The notes: generated by a model from the sequence alone, not told the origin. Shown: positions 34,688 to 44,406, counted from the stretch's first letter. The stretch: DNA of 64,000 nt from Bacteroidota bacterium (GCA_947475165.1 CANJLD010000010.1:81177-145176), one strand, 5' to 3'. A program made the numbers and translations.

Positions 34688-35386
34688 ATGACCCCACGAA
34701 TACTGTTAGTAGAAGATGAAGAAAATCTTTTAGAAGCGATTAAACTGAATCTAGAATTAGAAGGTTACGATGTAGAAGTTGCCGAAACCGGTAAGAAGGC
34801 GTTAAAGATAACGCAGACTCAACGCTTCAACTTAATTATTCTCGATGTTATGCTTCCTGAAATAAATGGCTTTGAGGTATGCGAAAACATTCGCATGAAA
34901 GATACCGATACACCTATTCTGTTTCTTACCGCTAAAGATTCAAGCGAAGACAAATTGAATGGTTTTAAACTGGGCGGTGATGATTATTTGACCAAACCGT
35001 TTAATTTGGAAGAGCTGCTGATGCGCGTAAAGGTTTTAGTGAAACACAGCAAGCGTGGCGGACAACAACAGAGTGCGGCAAAAATATACAAGTTCGGTGG
35101 CAACGAAATAAATTTTGTTACCTACTTAGCCAGTTCGGTAAACGGCAGTGAAATTACTTTGACAAAAAAAGAAATTGCCTTGCTTAAATTATTGGTTGAC
35201 CGTAAAGAGTCAGTAGTATCCCGTACACAGATTTTGCATTTTGTATGGGGCTACGATGTGACCCCTTCTACCAGAACAGTTGACAATTTCATCAATAACT
35301 TCAGAAAGTATTTTGAGAAAGATGCTTCTGACCCAAAACATTTTCACTCGATACGAGGTGTAGGATATAAGTTTACTGAATCGTAA
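34688..35386 (+). CDS. OmpR-family response regulator
   Basis: A 232-residue regulator. The receiver domain (1-120) has the acidic pair ED in LVEDEENLL, phospho-acceptor D54 in LIILDVMLPEINGFEV, T in FLTAKD and the KPFN lysine. The winged-helix DNA-binding domain (135-232) ends SIRGVGYKFTES, with the recognition helix near SRTQILHFVWGYDVTPSTRTVDNFINNFR, read in parts. It is the clear partner of the upstream kinase. Target genes are unknown. Confidence 0.92.
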   Translation: MTPRILLVEDEENLLEAIKLNLELEGYDVEVAETGKKALKITQTQRFNLIILDVMLPEINGFEVCENIRMKDTDTPILFLTAKDSSEDKLNGFKLGGDDYLTKPFNLEELLMRVKVLVKHSKRGGQQQSAAKIYKFGGNEINFVTYLASSVNGSEITLTKKEIALLKLLVDRKESVVSRTQILHFVWGYDVTPSTRTVDNFINNFRKYFEKDASDPKHFHSIRGVGYKFTES

Positions 35387-35397
35387 ATTATCTTCCT

Positions 35398-35442
35398 GCA
35401 AATAGAAATGCTATTGACTTAGTCAATAGCATTTCTATTTGC
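35398..35442. terminator. Long bidirectional terminator
   Basis: A perfect 21-bp stem starting GCAAATAGAAATGC with a 3-base loop, between the convergent response regulator and barrel genes. Confidence 0.9.
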
Positions 35443-35456
35443 AGAATAAATATCTA

Positions 35457-36065
35457 TTAGAGTTTAAACACCATACCTCCGTGAACCAATTTAGGATAGC
35501 CAACTTCTAGGTTCACTCCAATTTTATCGGTAAAGTAATAACGCGCTCCTGCTTGAATACCTCCAAAGGCTATTGGCACAATACGCGTTTCGTTGCTGTA
35601 AAAAACAGCAGCAATACCCGAACCCACATTTACTCCACCATAAATATCTAATTTATCGGAGTGAATATCCTTACCGGTTTTATCGGCAATTAATTGATAG
35701 AAGTGAAAATTAGCAATTACGCCAACCGGCACATTCAATTCTCCAGCACTACCATAACTGCCATATCCTCCCCACCAGTAACCGTAGCTTCTGTAATAAC
35801 CGGCACGCCCCCCAATGCCGGTTGTAAAACCAATACCTACATAGTCATGCACACCAAATTCTCCCAAAAAATTAAACTGCCCGGTAAGCGGGCTGTAGAA
35901 ATTTCCGTAATAACTGCTGGCGGCATTATCAATATGGAAAAACTGAGAGGCTCCAAACCCAATGCCTAATAATTTTGTGCTTTTTTCCCACGCCTGTGCC
36001 TGTGCTTGTTGAATAGCGAGCGAAAGAACAATAGTCAATGCCGCTGTATAGAATACTTTTTTCAT
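35457..36065 (-). CDS. Small outer-membrane beta-barrel protein
   Basis: A 202-residue protein with a signal peptide ending QAQAQA and a row of amphipathic strands (LLGIGFGASQFFHI, GQFNFLGEFGVHDYVGIGFTTGIGG, GVIANFHFYQLIADK, INVGSG-type turns, IGVNLEVGYPKLVHGGMVFKL). Length and pattern fit an eight-stranded OmpW/OmpX-like barrel. A Tyr/Gly/Trp-rich loop (YYRSYGYWWGGYGSYGSAG) is probably extracellular. The substrate or role is unknown. Confidence 0.7.
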   Translation of the reverse strand: MKKVFYTAALTIVLSLAIQQAQAQAWEKSTKLLGIGFGASQFFHIDNAASSYYGNFYSPLTGQFNFLGEFGVHDYVGIGFTTGIGGRAGYYRSYGYWWGGYGSYGSAGELNVPVGVIANFHFYQLIADKTGKDIHSDKLDIYGGVNVGSGIAAVFYSNETRIVPIAFGGIQAGARYYFTDKIGVNLEVGYPKLVHGGMVFKL

Positions 36066-36253
36066 GATGTTTATTTTTTAAAGATTATAAAATTCGATGC
36101 AAATATATTTTACAGAAAAACACGAGTCGCAAAAAATTACTGACAATTTTCAAGAGCATTGCAATACTTGTTGCCTTTATCAAACAGGCTAATTACAATA
36201 AAACTGAATGATTCTTATCTTGCGCACCAATTAGTTAAACAAAAAATAAAACA

Positions 36254-37174
36254 ATGGAAAACAACCAAGGCGAAGGAAACAAGAAACTATACATCGGTAT
36301 TATCATACTGTTGTTGTTACTTAATTGCGGAACTCTTTACTTATATCTTACTACCAACAAAGCTAAAACCGATTTAGGCGAGCAGAAAGTAGCGTTAGAA
36401 AATGATTTCAAAACGCTGAGTGATACTTTGGATTCTAAGAAAATGGAATTAGAGCAGTTTAAAGGAAAGAATGCAGAATTAGATGCTGAAATTACAGCTA
36501 AGCAAGACGAAATTGATCAGCAGAAAAAGACTATTGCCGGTTTGTTTGCTAAAGGAAAAATGACCGGTAAGGAATTAGCCGCAGCAAAAGAAAAAATTGC
36601 GCAGTATGAGTCTTCAATTGGCGATTTGAAAAAGAGAGTAGAAGAACTTACTCAGCAAAATCAAGAGCTGAATACACAGAATCAACAACTTTCTACCGAC
36701 CTCACCACAGAAAAACAAACTACTTCAAAACTTTCTGAACAGAACCAAGGCTTGAGCAAAAAAGTTGAGTTAGGTTCTTTACTTCAGTTAAAAAATATTT
36801 CTGTTGCCGGTATCAAGAAAAAAGGAAACGGTAAAGAGGTAGATGTAAAAAGAATTAAGCAAGTAGAAAGTCTTCGCATCTCGTTTGAGACAGGCGAAAA
36901 CAAAGTATTGGATGCAGGTAATCTTGCTTTATATATTAGAATCATCAATCCTAAAGGCGAAACTATTTCAGTAGCTGACCAAGGTTCTGGCACATTAAAA
37001 TTAGCTGACGGGCAAGATGTTCAATACAGTAAAAAAGCCGATTTTGACTACGCTCAAAGCAATAAGAAAATCAGCGTTTACTGGAGTCAGAATTTAACTG
37101 CCGCAGGAACATATAAAGTAGAAGTTTACCAAAGCGGTTACGCTATTGGCTTAGGACAAGTTGAATTGAAATAA
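36254..37174 (+). CDS. Membrane-anchored coiled-coil protein, copy 1
   Basis: A 306-residue protein. A short N-tail and one transmembrane helix (KLYIGIIILLLLLNCGTLYLYL) are followed by about 140 residues of coiled coil (ENDFKTLSDTLDSKKMELEQF ... IAQYESSIGDLKKRVEELTQQ) and a C-terminal beta domain of about 120 residues (LRISFETGENKVLDAGNLALYIRI, ISVADQGSGTLKLADG, GTYKVEVYQSGYAIG). That gives a periplasmic stalk with a globular tip. It and the next gene are clearly tandem duplicates. Function unknown; the family is familiar in Bacteroidota only as hypothetical proteins. Confidence 0.72.
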   Translation: MENNQGEGNKKLYIGIIILLLLLNCGTLYLYLTTNKAKTDLGEQKVALENDFKTLSDTLDSKKMELEQFKGKNAELDAEITAKQDEIDQQKKTIAGLFAKGKMTGKELAAAKEKIAQYESSIGDLKKRVEELTQQNQELNTQNQQLSTDLTTEKQTTSKLSEQNQGLSKKVELGSLLQLKNISVAGIKKKGNGKEVDVKRIKQVESLRISFETGENKVLDAGNLALYIRIINPKGETISVADQGSGTLKLADGQDVQYSKKADFDYAQSNKKISVYWSQNLTAAGTYKVEVYQSGYAIGLGQVELK

Positions 37175-37195
37175 GAATACAGCATTCATAAATAG

Positions 37196-37228
37196 AAAGC
37201 CTCCCGCAGAATTGCAGGAGGCTTTTTT
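37196..37228 (+). terminator. Terminator after coiled-coil copy 1
   Basis: Stem AAAGCCTCC with its complement, a mismatch and an inner GCA/TGC pair, followed by a T-tract. Confidence 0.85.
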
Positions 37229-37352
37229 GTTTTCGCGAAAATTCCTCTTACAAAAATATACACTCAACTTAGTATATGTAGGTAATTGAGATTTAAAAAA
37301 ATTTGCAGGATTCTACATTTGCATTACATTTATTAAAACAAAACCAAAACAC

Positions 37353-38282
37353 ATGGAAGAAAATCAGGAAAGCGGCAACAAGAAAATATATGTAGCAATT
37401 ATTGCTTTGTTGTTACTTATTAACGGGGTTGCGTTATACTTACTTTACTCTGAAAATAAAGCGAAAAAAGATTTAGGCGACCAAAAAATTGCGCTGGAAC
37501 ACGACTTCAAAAACCTTTCTGACACTCTTGATTCTAAGAAAATGGAACTGGAGCAATACAAAGGAAAGAATGCAGAACTCGACAGCCTAATTACCGCTAA
37601 GCAAGACGAAATTGACCAGCAAAAGAAAACCATCTCAGGTTTGTTTGCTAAAGGCAAAATGACCAGTAGCGAGTTAGCCGCAGCAAAAGAAAAAATTGCA
37701 CAGTTTGAAGTATCTATTGCTGAATTACAGAAAAAGGTAGATGAATTGAGCAAACAAAATCAGGAACTTACTTCTCAAAATCAGCAACTTTCTACGGACC
37801 TTAGTGCAGAGAAACAAACTTCTTCAACACTTTCAGAACAAAACAAAGGATTGAGCAAGAAAGTTGAATTGGGTTCTTTACTACAACTGCGCAACATAGA
37901 AGTAGTTGGCGTAACCGGTAAGAAAAACCGTAAAGGCGAAGATATTACCATCAATAAGGGCAAGAAAACCGAGCAACTCCGCATTAGCTTTGAAACCGGT
38001 GACAATAAGGTGTTAGAAGCCGGACCGGTAAGTTTATACCTGCGCGTGTTGAATCCGAAAGGCGAAACTATTTCAGTGGCTGACCAAGGTTCGGGAAGTA
38101 TTAATTTGGCGGGCGGTTCAGAAACTGTTCAATATACCAAGAAGGCAGATTTTGACTGGAGCCAGACCAACAAGAAAATTGTGGTTTACTGGAGCAGCAA
38201 TGTAAAAGAAGCCGGAACTTATAAAGTTGAAGTTTACCAAAGCGGTTATTTAGTAGGGCAAGGTACCTGCACACAGAAATAA
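37353..38282 (+). CDS. Membrane-anchored coiled-coil protein, copy 2
   Basis: A 309-residue paralogue of the preceding gene with the same order: one transmembrane helix (IYVAIIALLLLINGVALYLLY), a coiled coil with stretches identical to copy 1 (SDTLDSKKMELEQ, QDEIDQQKKTI, GLFAKGKMT) and the beta tip (VSLYLRVLNPKGETISVADQGS). Most of the difference lies in the loop around GKKNRKGEDITINKG, which copy 1 has as KKGNGKEVDVKR. The gene has its own terminator and a -7-like TACATTTG at 37314-37321, so the two copies may be controlled separately. Confidence 0.72.
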   Translation: MEENQESGNKKIYVAIIALLLLINGVALYLLYSENKAKKDLGDQKIALEHDFKNLSDTLDSKKMELEQYKGKNAELDSLITAKQDEIDQQKKTISGLFAKGKMTSSELAAAKEKIAQFEVSIAELQKKVDELSKQNQELTSQNQQLSTDLSAEKQTSSTLSEQNKGLSKKVELGSLLQLRNIEVVGVTGKKNRKGEDITINKGKKTEQLRISFETGDNKVLEAGPVSLYLRVLNPKGETISVADQGSGSINLAGGSETVQYTKKADFDWSQTNKKIVVYWSSNVKEAGTYKVEVYQSGYLVGQGTCTQK

Positions 38283-38298
38283 TTACTGACTAACAAAT

Positions 38299-38335
38299 AA
38301 AAAAGCCTCTCGAAAAATCGGGAGGCTTTTTTATT
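38299..38335. terminator. Terminator between coiled-coil copy 2 and the Fe-S gene
   Basis: Stem AAAAAAGCCTCTCGA with one G-T pair, 4-base loop and T-tract; the genes on both sides converge here. Confidence 0.87.
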
Positions 38336-38352
38336 TTATGAAACTATGCCAA

Positions 38353-39156
38353 CTACAAATTAATAGTCTCCAATCCCTGACCTGCAGCGAGAAGTTCAGC
38401 AATGTCAAATACTTTTACATCCTGTTGTTTGTCTTTCGATTTTACTCCATCGGTAAGCATAGTATTACAGAAAGGACAAGCGGCTGCAACAATTTGCGCA
38501 TTGCTTTCCAACGCTTCTTCGGTACGTGCAATATTTATTCGTTTAGTTCCCTTTTCATCTTCTTTAAACATTTGTGCGCCACCAGCACCGCAACACAATC
38601 CTTTTGTGCGGCAACTCTTCATCTCTACTAATTCGGCATCCAATTCTTCTAAAACTTTGCGAGGTGCTTCATAGATTTCATTGGCGCGTCCGAGGTAGCA
38701 GGAGTCGTGGTAGGTGATTTTCTTTCCTTTAAAAGTAGCGGTATCTGTAATTTTTATTCTGCCCTCATCAATCAGTTTTTGAAGAAAAGTAGAGTGGTGA
38801 ATTACTTCATAGTTTCCACCGAGCGAAGGATACTCATTCTTCAAAATATTAAAACAATGCGGACAGGTAGTTACAATCCTCTTTACTCCGTACGTATTCA
38901 TTACTTCAATATTCTGCAAAGCCAGCATTTGGAATACAAATTCGTTTCCTGCACGCTTAGCCGGGTCACCGGTGCAGCTTTCTTCAGTTCCAAGAACTGC
39001 AAATTTAATATTGAGGTGATTCAGAATTTTTACAAACGAGCGCGTAACTTTTTGCGCGCGCTGGTCAAAACTTCCTGCACAACCTACCCAAAAAAGAACT
39101 TCAGGAGTTTCACCGCTTGATGCGTATTCTGCGTATGTCTTTACTTGCATGCTCAT
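38353..39156 (-). CDS. CCG-domain Fe-S oxidoreductase subunit (HdrB/GlcF-like)
   Basis: A 267-residue soluble protein with two cysteine-rich CCG-type domains: WVGCAGSFDQ ... EESCTGDPAKRAGN ... TTCPHCFNILKNEY, then DSCYLGRANE ... SCRTKGLCCGAGGAQM ... AACPFCNTML. In HdrB these motifs hold non-cubane 4Fe-4S clusters that handle disulfide or quinone-linked electron transfer. It starts five bases after the stop of the upstream membrane-bound ferredoxin-like subunit, so the two make one complex. The partner electron donor is not in the window; acyl-CoA dehydrogenase/ETF oxidation is one possibility. Confidence 0.82.
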   Translation of the reverse strand: MSMQVKTYAEYASSGETPEVLFWVGCAGSFDQRAQKVTRSFVKILNHLNIKFAVLGTEESCTGDPAKRAGNEFVFQMLALQNIEVMNTYGVKRIVTTCPHCFNILKNEYPSLGGNYEVIHHSTFLQKLIDEGRIKITDTATFKGKKITYHDSCYLGRANEIYEAPRKVLEELDAELVEMKSCRTKGLCCGAGGAQMFKEDEKGTKRINIARTEEALESNAQIVAAACPFCNTMLTDGVKSKDKQQDVKVFDIAELLAAGQGLETINL

Positions 39157-39161
39157 AACTA

Positions 39162-40484
39162 TTATCCGTTTTTCCAGTTCAATCTGTCTTGCTGGCTAAA
39201 TTGCCAAGGCGCACCGTTGTTTTCCATTGCGGTGAACATACCGTTCCATTCTGCCGGTGCATTGCTTTCTTCCATTACTAAGTTTCTTCTCAACTGAACT
39301 ATGATTTCTAATGGCGAAATCATAATCGGACATTCCTCTACACAAGCATTACAAGTTGTGCAGGCGCGTAATTCTTCTACACTTATGTAATTGTTTTCAA
39401 TCAAACTCTTGGCGTCATCTTTCCAAACTCCGTCGTTTGCATCGCGGTTTCTTCCCACTTCTTCTAACCGGTCGCGAGTGTTCATCATTATTTTGCGCGG
39501 GCTTAAAAGTTTGCCGGTTTGGTTGGCAGGGCAGGCTGCAGTACAGCGTCCACATTCGGTGCAGGTGTATGCGTCCAACAAATTTTTCCAGGTTAAATCA
39601 AACACATCTTTTGCTCCAAACTTCACCGGTGCTGCATTTGCATCAACCGGTGGAGGAACCGCACTCGGATCCATCATCAACTTAATTTCTTTGGTTATCT
39701 CCGGCATATTGTTGATGTAGCCTTTCGGTTGTAAGCGACCGAAATACGTATTCGGAAATGCGAGGAGAATGTGTAAGTGTTTCGAATATGGCAGATAAAC
39801 AAGCAACGCTAAAACACCAAGCATATGTCCCCACCATCCACTTCGCTCAACAATGTGTAAACAGGTTTCACCGCAACCGGCAAACAGCGGCATAAAAAAT
39901 CCGCTCACTAAAAATCCGTATTCGCCATTGTGCAAAGCCATATCGGCTGTGTTCATACTGAAAATACAGGCGAGCAAATAAATTTCGGAAAGTAAAATGA
40001 GCGTAGCGTCTATTACCGGAAAGCCTTTCAACTCCGGTTTGTTTAAACGCGGAACTCTCAGTATCCATCTTCTTGAAAGAAAAGCAACGGTGGCAATAAA
40101 TACAAATACAGAAGCAACTTCGATAAACGAAATAGTGAATACATATATAGACCGAAGCGCACTGATGTTTTCCACCGCATGAAAAATAATCCGGTGGCTT
40201 CCGGTTAAGCCGTCAATAAAAATTTCGAGTAATTCAATTTGGGTGATTACAAAGCCTGCGTAAATAAAAAAGTGTAACACTGCAGGCGTAATGTTCTTAA
40301 ACATTTTCTTCTGCCCGAAAGCAATTAGCAAAAGATTTTTAAGTCGCTCTGACGAGTTACCGGATAAATCTTCGCTCTTACCGTGCATGATATTTTTATA
40401 AACAAAGTAATAGCCTTTGAAAGCAAAATATCCTGCTACAGAACAAAGAACTATAAACAATACAATCTGAATTATGGTGAACAT
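39162..40484 (-). CDS. Membrane-bound 4Fe-4S ferredoxin-like subunit (HdrD/E-like)
   Basis: A 440-residue protein. The first 250 residues carry about five or six membrane helices resembling the NarI/HdrE cytochrome-b-type domain, with histidines in several helices (VLHFFIYAGF, CLHIVERSGWWGHML). Then two 4Fe-4S motifs follow: CTECGRCTAACPANQ and CTTCNACVEECPI. It probably passes electrons between the quinone pool and the CCG subunit encoded downstream. The start ATG is 74 bases from the divergent subtilase. Confidence 0.82.
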   Translation of the reverse strand: MFTIIQIVLFIVLCSVAGYFAFKGYYFVYKNIMHGKSEDLSGNSSERLKNLLLIAFGQKKMFKNITPAVLHFFIYAGFVITQIELLEIFIDGLTGSHRIIFHAVENISALRSIYVFTISFIEVASVFVFIATVAFLSRRWILRVPRLNKPELKGFPVIDATLILLSEIYLLACIFSMNTADMALHNGEYGFLVSGFFMPLFAGCGETCLHIVERSGWWGHMLGVLALLVYLPYSKHLHILLAFPNTYFGRLQPKGYINNMPEITKEIKLMMDPSAVPPPVDANAAPVKFGAKDVFDLTWKNLLDAYTCTECGRCTAACPANQTGKLLSPRKIMMNTRDRLEEVGRNRDANDGVWKDDAKSLIENNYISVEELRACTTCNACVEECPIMISPLEIIVQLRRNLVMEESNAPAEWNGMFTAMENNGAPWQFSQQDRLNWKNG

Positions 40485-40557
40485 ACGTTGATAAATGAGT
40501 CGCGGCTAAAATACATTTTTGCGAAAGAAAAACAATTAAGCTATTTTCAACTCAACT

Positions 40558-42975
40558 ATGGTAAAACGAATACAACTGTCTACTCTTCTTCTTATATTTT
40601 GCATGGTGCTTTTACAGGCGCAAACCAATTCAAAACTCGACTTACGAACTTTCAAAAGGCTTAGTTCAGGAGAAGTAAGAAATGAAAATATTCACCTTTT
40701 GGTGAGAGGAGATATTACCCGCATCAAACAATTGGCAGAGCAATATGGAGGGAGATATAAGTATGGCTATAAGAATATAGCTTCAGTAGAAATTCCCGAA
40801 AAAAATCTGATTGCATTCTCTAATGAATATGCTGTGCGGGAAATTGAAAACCCGAACATTCGCGGCAAGGCATTGATGGATACAGCACGAATCAGAAATA
40901 ATATTGACAGCGTTCATACCGGTGCATTGCCGCTAGCGCACGATTTAAAAGGGCGCGGTGTTATTGTTGGAATTATTGATGGAGGTATCTACTGGCAGCA
41001 TCAGGATTTTAAAAATGCCGATGGCAGCACCCGCATACGTTATATATGGGATGAAGGTGTAACAGGAACCAACAAACCGTTGCCATACAATTACGGGAAC
41101 GAATGGAACTGGACGGATATTGACAATGGAAATTGCACGCACGTTGAACCCTACAACACCGGTTGCATTGATTACAGTCATGGAACTTGTGTAGCAGGAA
41201 TTGCTGCGGGTAATGGAAATTCTGTTGCCTCAGATTCTTTTCTTTCAGGCAGATATACCGGTCTGGCTCCTGAGAGCGAAATAATTGTTGTTCGTGTAAA
41301 TGTATGCGATGATAATTTTGCCACTCACATGGCCGATGCAATTGATTACATATTTAAAAAAGCAGATGCCCTTGGCAGACCTTGCGTTATCAATACCAGT
41401 TTAGGCGATTACTACGGCTCGCATGATGGCAAAGATTTAACCACCGAGTTGATTGAAAATTTATTGGACGAAAGAAACGGACGCGTTTTAGTAGCAGCCG
41501 CAGGCAATGCAGGAAATATTGACCACCACCTCAGTTACAATATTACCAGCGATACTTTTTATACGTTTTTCAAATACAGCAATTTTGCAAGTGCCGTGTA
41601 TTTTGATTGGTGGGCTGATACAGCTGCATTTAAAAATGCAAAATTTGCTATTGGCTGTAATGATGCAAGCGGAGTTGATTTAGGATTGACTGCTTACTTT
41701 AATGTAATCAACGATTTCAACCCTGCACCGGAAGCTACGGTTACGCTCACCCGCAATTTGTTTGACGCGAACTTTACAGTGCTGTTAGGTCAGGTTAATT
41801 TGCAGGTTACCTGGCACGATAACCGTTATCATTTCGAGGCACTTATTAATCCGGCTAACGTGAACAACCTTTGGCGTTTTCAAACTACCGGTAGCGGCAC
41901 TTTCGATTTGTGGAGCAGTGAGGCTTTAATAGGCGGTTCGGATATTGTAGAGAACTTAAACAATCTTCCTATTCAGTATCCAAACTATAAACATGCCGAC
42001 CATTTTAAATCATTGGTTTCTTCGTGGCAGTGCAGCGATAAAGTAATTACGGTGGGCAATTATTCTAATCGTGCCAACTATTTAGATGTGGATTCAAACG
42101 AATTTAACCTGACGGATAATTTTCATGTGGAAGGTCCGAACGTGGTGCATTATGATGAAATTGTGGGCAAGCGTTTTAATACTTCAAGCTTTGGCCCCAC
42201 GCGCGATGGTCGTTTGAAGCCGGATATTATGGCAACCGGCAGCACTATTATGTGCACCGGTGATTTAAACGACATTGGTTTGAAGCTAAACAGCCCGCTT
42301 AACAGGTTTAAAGTTGGCTATGGAGGCAAACACTTACGCAATGGAGGAACATCTATGGCTTCGCCAATTGTTGCCGGTATTGTTGCTTTGTATTTAGAAA
42401 AACGCCCTACTGCTAACTATTCAGAAATTAAAACAGCGCTTATTTGCACGGCTGTAAAAGATTCTTTCACCGGACCGGTGGCTAACAACGAATACGGCAA
42501 CGGAAAAGTAAATGCGTTTGCAGCTCTTACACAAACCACCTGCATTACTTTCGGGGCTATGGATACTTCGTGCTTAAATTATAATCCGCTGGCTAATGTA
42601 GATTCGGGAAGTTGTATTGCTGCGGTTTATGGATGTATGGATTCAACTGCCGATAATTATAATCCGCTGGCTAATGTGAGCGATGGCAGCTGCACTTACA
42701 CCGGTATTAAAAATATTTACGGTTCAGAAATTTCGGTGCAGGTAATTCCTAATCCGTTTGCCGCTCAAACTAATTTCAGAATTGAAGGATTGAATTTTGA
42801 GAGAGGAGAAATAAAAATTTTTAACCAGGTTGGTGCCGGTGTTGATGCTATAAAACTGAGCGCGGGAAAAACAGATTACCTCTACCGTAGCCAAAAATTA
42901 GCCAAAGGAATTTATTATTACGTATTGAATGTGGACGGAAAAAATCTGAAAGCAGGAAAATTAGTGGTGGAATAA
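40558..42975 (+). CDS. Secreted subtilisin-like protease with T9SS type A sorting domain
   Basis: An 805-residue S8 peptidase. It has a signal peptide (residues 1-22), a propeptide-like region to about 110, then a catalytic domain with D141 (IIDGGI), H208 (DYSHGTCVAGIAAG) and S599 (GGTSMASPIVAG). The long stretch between His and Ser (about 390 residues) contains an inserted beta domain. Residues 660-720 hold two copies of a short motif, NYNPLANVDSGSC and NYNPLANVSDGSC. The end (IPNPFAAQTNFRIEG ... LAKGIYYYVLNVDGKNLKAGKLVV) is a type A sorting domain, so it is exported by the type IX system and anchored or released at the surface. Confidence 0.92.
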   Translation: MVKRIQLSTLLLIFCMVLLQAQTNSKLDLRTFKRLSSGEVRNENIHLLVRGDITRIKQLAEQYGGRYKYGYKNIASVEIPEKNLIAFSNEYAVREIENPNIRGKALMDTARIRNNIDSVHTGALPLAHDLKGRGVIVGIIDGGIYWQHQDFKNADGSTRIRYIWDEGVTGTNKPLPYNYGNEWNWTDIDNGNCTHVEPYNTGCIDYSHGTCVAGIAAGNGNSVASDSFLSGRYTGLAPESEIIVVRVNVCDDNFATHMADAIDYIFKKADALGRPCVINTSLGDYYGSHDGKDLTTELIENLLDERNGRVLVAAAGNAGNIDHHLSYNITSDTFYTFFKYSNFASAVYFDWWADTAAFKNAKFAIGCNDASGVDLGLTAYFNVINDFNPAPEATVTLTRNLFDANFTVLLGQVNLQVTWHDNRYHFEALINPANVNNLWRFQTTGSGTFDLWSSEALIGGSDIVENLNNLPIQYPNYKHADHFKSLVSSWQCSDKVITVGNYSNRANYLDVDSNEFNLTDNFHVEGPNVVHYDEIVGKRFNTSSFGPTRDGRLKPDIMATGSTIMCTGDLNDIGLKLNSPLNRFKVGYGGKHLRNGGTSMASPIVAGIVALYLEKRPTANYSEIKTALICTAVKDSFTGPVANNEYGNGKVNAFAALTQTTCITFGAMDTSCLNYNPLANVDSGSCIAAVYGCMDSTADNYNPLANVSDGSCTYTGIKNIYGSEISVQVIPNPFAAQTNFRIEGLNFERGEIKIFNQVGAGVDAIKLSAGKTDYLYRSQKLAKGIYYYVLNVDGKNLKAGKLVVE

Positions 42976-43008
42976 ACCTCTCCTAACCTCTCCGAAGGAG
43001 AGGAAAAT
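42976..43008 (+). repeat. Short CCTCTCC/GGAGAGG hairpin
   Basis: AACCTCTCCTAACCTCTCC then GAA then GGAGAGG: a 7-bp stem with a 3-base loop directly after the subtilase stop and before the next gene. It has the look of a scattered intergenic palindrome and lacks a T-tract, so it is a poor terminator. Confidence 0.6.
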
Positions 43009-43020
43009 ATATAAAGCAAC

Positions 43021-43524
43021 ATGAAGAAAGTTCAGATTTTAAACAGCGAAGAAATACAGCAGAAAACCAGAAGAATTGCCTACCAAATTGTAGAAGACAA
43101 TTACGATGAAAGCGAGCTTATTCTGATAGGCATAAAGCCCAACGGCTTTGAATATGCCGAACAACTGAAAAAAGAAATTGAAGCCATTGACGATATTAAA
43201 GTGGTGTTGCTCGAACTCTCGATGAATAAATCGAAACCCTTAGATGAGGAGATTAAAGTGGATCTGGGCAAAAAATCGCTCGATAAAAAAACGGTGATAG
43301 TGGTGGACGATGTAGCCAACACCGGCAAAACACTTTACTACGCTTTAAAGCCCATCATGGAATTTTTCCCAAAGAAAGTTCAGGCGGCTGTGCTGGTTGA
43401 CCGGCAACATAAACTGTTCCCCGTTTCGCCCGATTTTGTAGGGCTTTCGCTTTCCACCACTTTACAGGAACACATTCATGTAAAGTTTGACGGCAAAGGA
43501 AAAGGCTCGGCTTATCTTTCGTAA
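43021..43524 (+). CDS. PyrR-like phosphoribosyltransferase
   Basis: A 167-residue type I phosphoribosyltransferase. The PRPP loop is VIVVDDVANTGKTL, and the later LVDRQHKLFPVSPDFVGLSLSTT matches the segment that binds the uracil/UMP moiety in PyrR and uracil phosphoribosyltransferases of that type. It could salvage uracil or regulate pyrimidine genes by RNA binding. No pyr genes are nearby, so I favour an enzyme role but cannot decide. Confidence 0.75.
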   Translation: MKKVQILNSEEIQQKTRRIAYQIVEDNYDESELILIGIKPNGFEYAEQLKKEIEAIDDIKVVLLELSMNKSKPLDEEIKVDLGKKSLDKKTVIVVDDVANTGKTLYYALKPIMEFFPKKVQAAVLVDRQHKLFPVSPDFVGLSLSTTLQEHIHVKFDGKGKGSAYLS

Positions 43525-43596
43525 TTCGTTGTAGCGTATTCTTTTGATGAATATGATAAACCTCCTCACCGGTTAACTTCTACTAACTTTCATATC

Positions 43597-44406
43597 ATGA
43601 AACTTCTCAAAAAAATATTCATAGGCCTGGTGGCCATTTTTGCTTTGCTGTATATGGCGCTTTGCGGCTTGCTTTGGTTTAAGCAGGAGAAAATGATTTT
43701 TCATCCTCATCCGCTGCCTGCTGATTATAAATTTGCTTACACCGGTAATTACAGCGAGATAAAAGTGCCCACCTTTGATGGCAAAACTCTAAGCGGTGTT
43801 TTGTTTAAAGCCGATACATCAAAAGGTCTTGTATTTTATCTGCACGGCAATGCCGGTGCGCTTGATACGTGGGGCGATATTGCGGACATCTATACTTCGC
43901 TTGGCTACGATATTTTTATTCTGGACTATCGCGGTTTTGGCAAAAGCGAAGGCACTATTAGCAACGAAGAACAGTTCTATAAAGATGTGCAAGCTGCTTA
44001 CGATGTAATGAAAAAACAGTATGCCGAAAGCAAAATTGTGGTAGAAGGTTATTCCATTGGCACCGGTCCGGCTGCTATGCTGGCTTCTGCCAATAATCCT
44101 AAGCTTTTAATTCTTCAGGCACCTTACTATAGCTTAACCGATGTGGGCGAGCATTTATATCCGAGCATTACTCCAAAATTTTTGAACCGGTATACATTCG
44201 AAACTTTCCGGTATGTGCAAAGCTGCAAGTCACCGGTAGTAATTTTTCATGGCGATGCTGATGAAACTATTTACTACGGCTCATCGCTTAAACTTAAAGA
44301 GCATTTTAAGCAGGGCGATACTTTGTTTACTCTTAACGGTGCACTTCACGGCCGTCTTAATCAGAACGAAGATTATCAGCGGGAGTTGAAAGAGTTGCTC
44401 CGGTAA
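43597..44406 (+). CDS. Alpha/beta hydrolase, Bem46/ABHD13-like, membrane-anchored
   Basis: A 269-residue protein with one N-terminal signal-anchor helix (residues 8-28), then an alpha/beta hydrolase domain. The oxyanion region is YLHGNAG, the nucleophile elbow GYSIG, the acid FHGDADE, and the histidine lies in NGALHGRLN. Short inserts make it a small, lidless member. Substrates of this group are generally unknown esters or peptides at the membrane. A strong terminator and then a palindromic repeat follow. Confidence 0.83.
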   Translation: MKLLKKIFIGLVAIFALLYMALCGLLWFKQEKMIFHPHPLPADYKFAYTGNYSEIKVPTFDGKTLSGVLFKADTSKGLVFYLHGNAGALDTWGDIADIYTSLGYDIFILDYRGFGKSEGTISNEEQFYKDVQAAYDVMKKQYAESKIVVEGYSIGTGPAAMLASANNPKLLILQAPYYSLTDVGEHLYPSITPKFLNRYTFETFRYVQSCKSPVVIFHGDADETIYYGSSLKLKEHFKQGDTLFTLNGALHGRLNQNEDYQRELKELLR

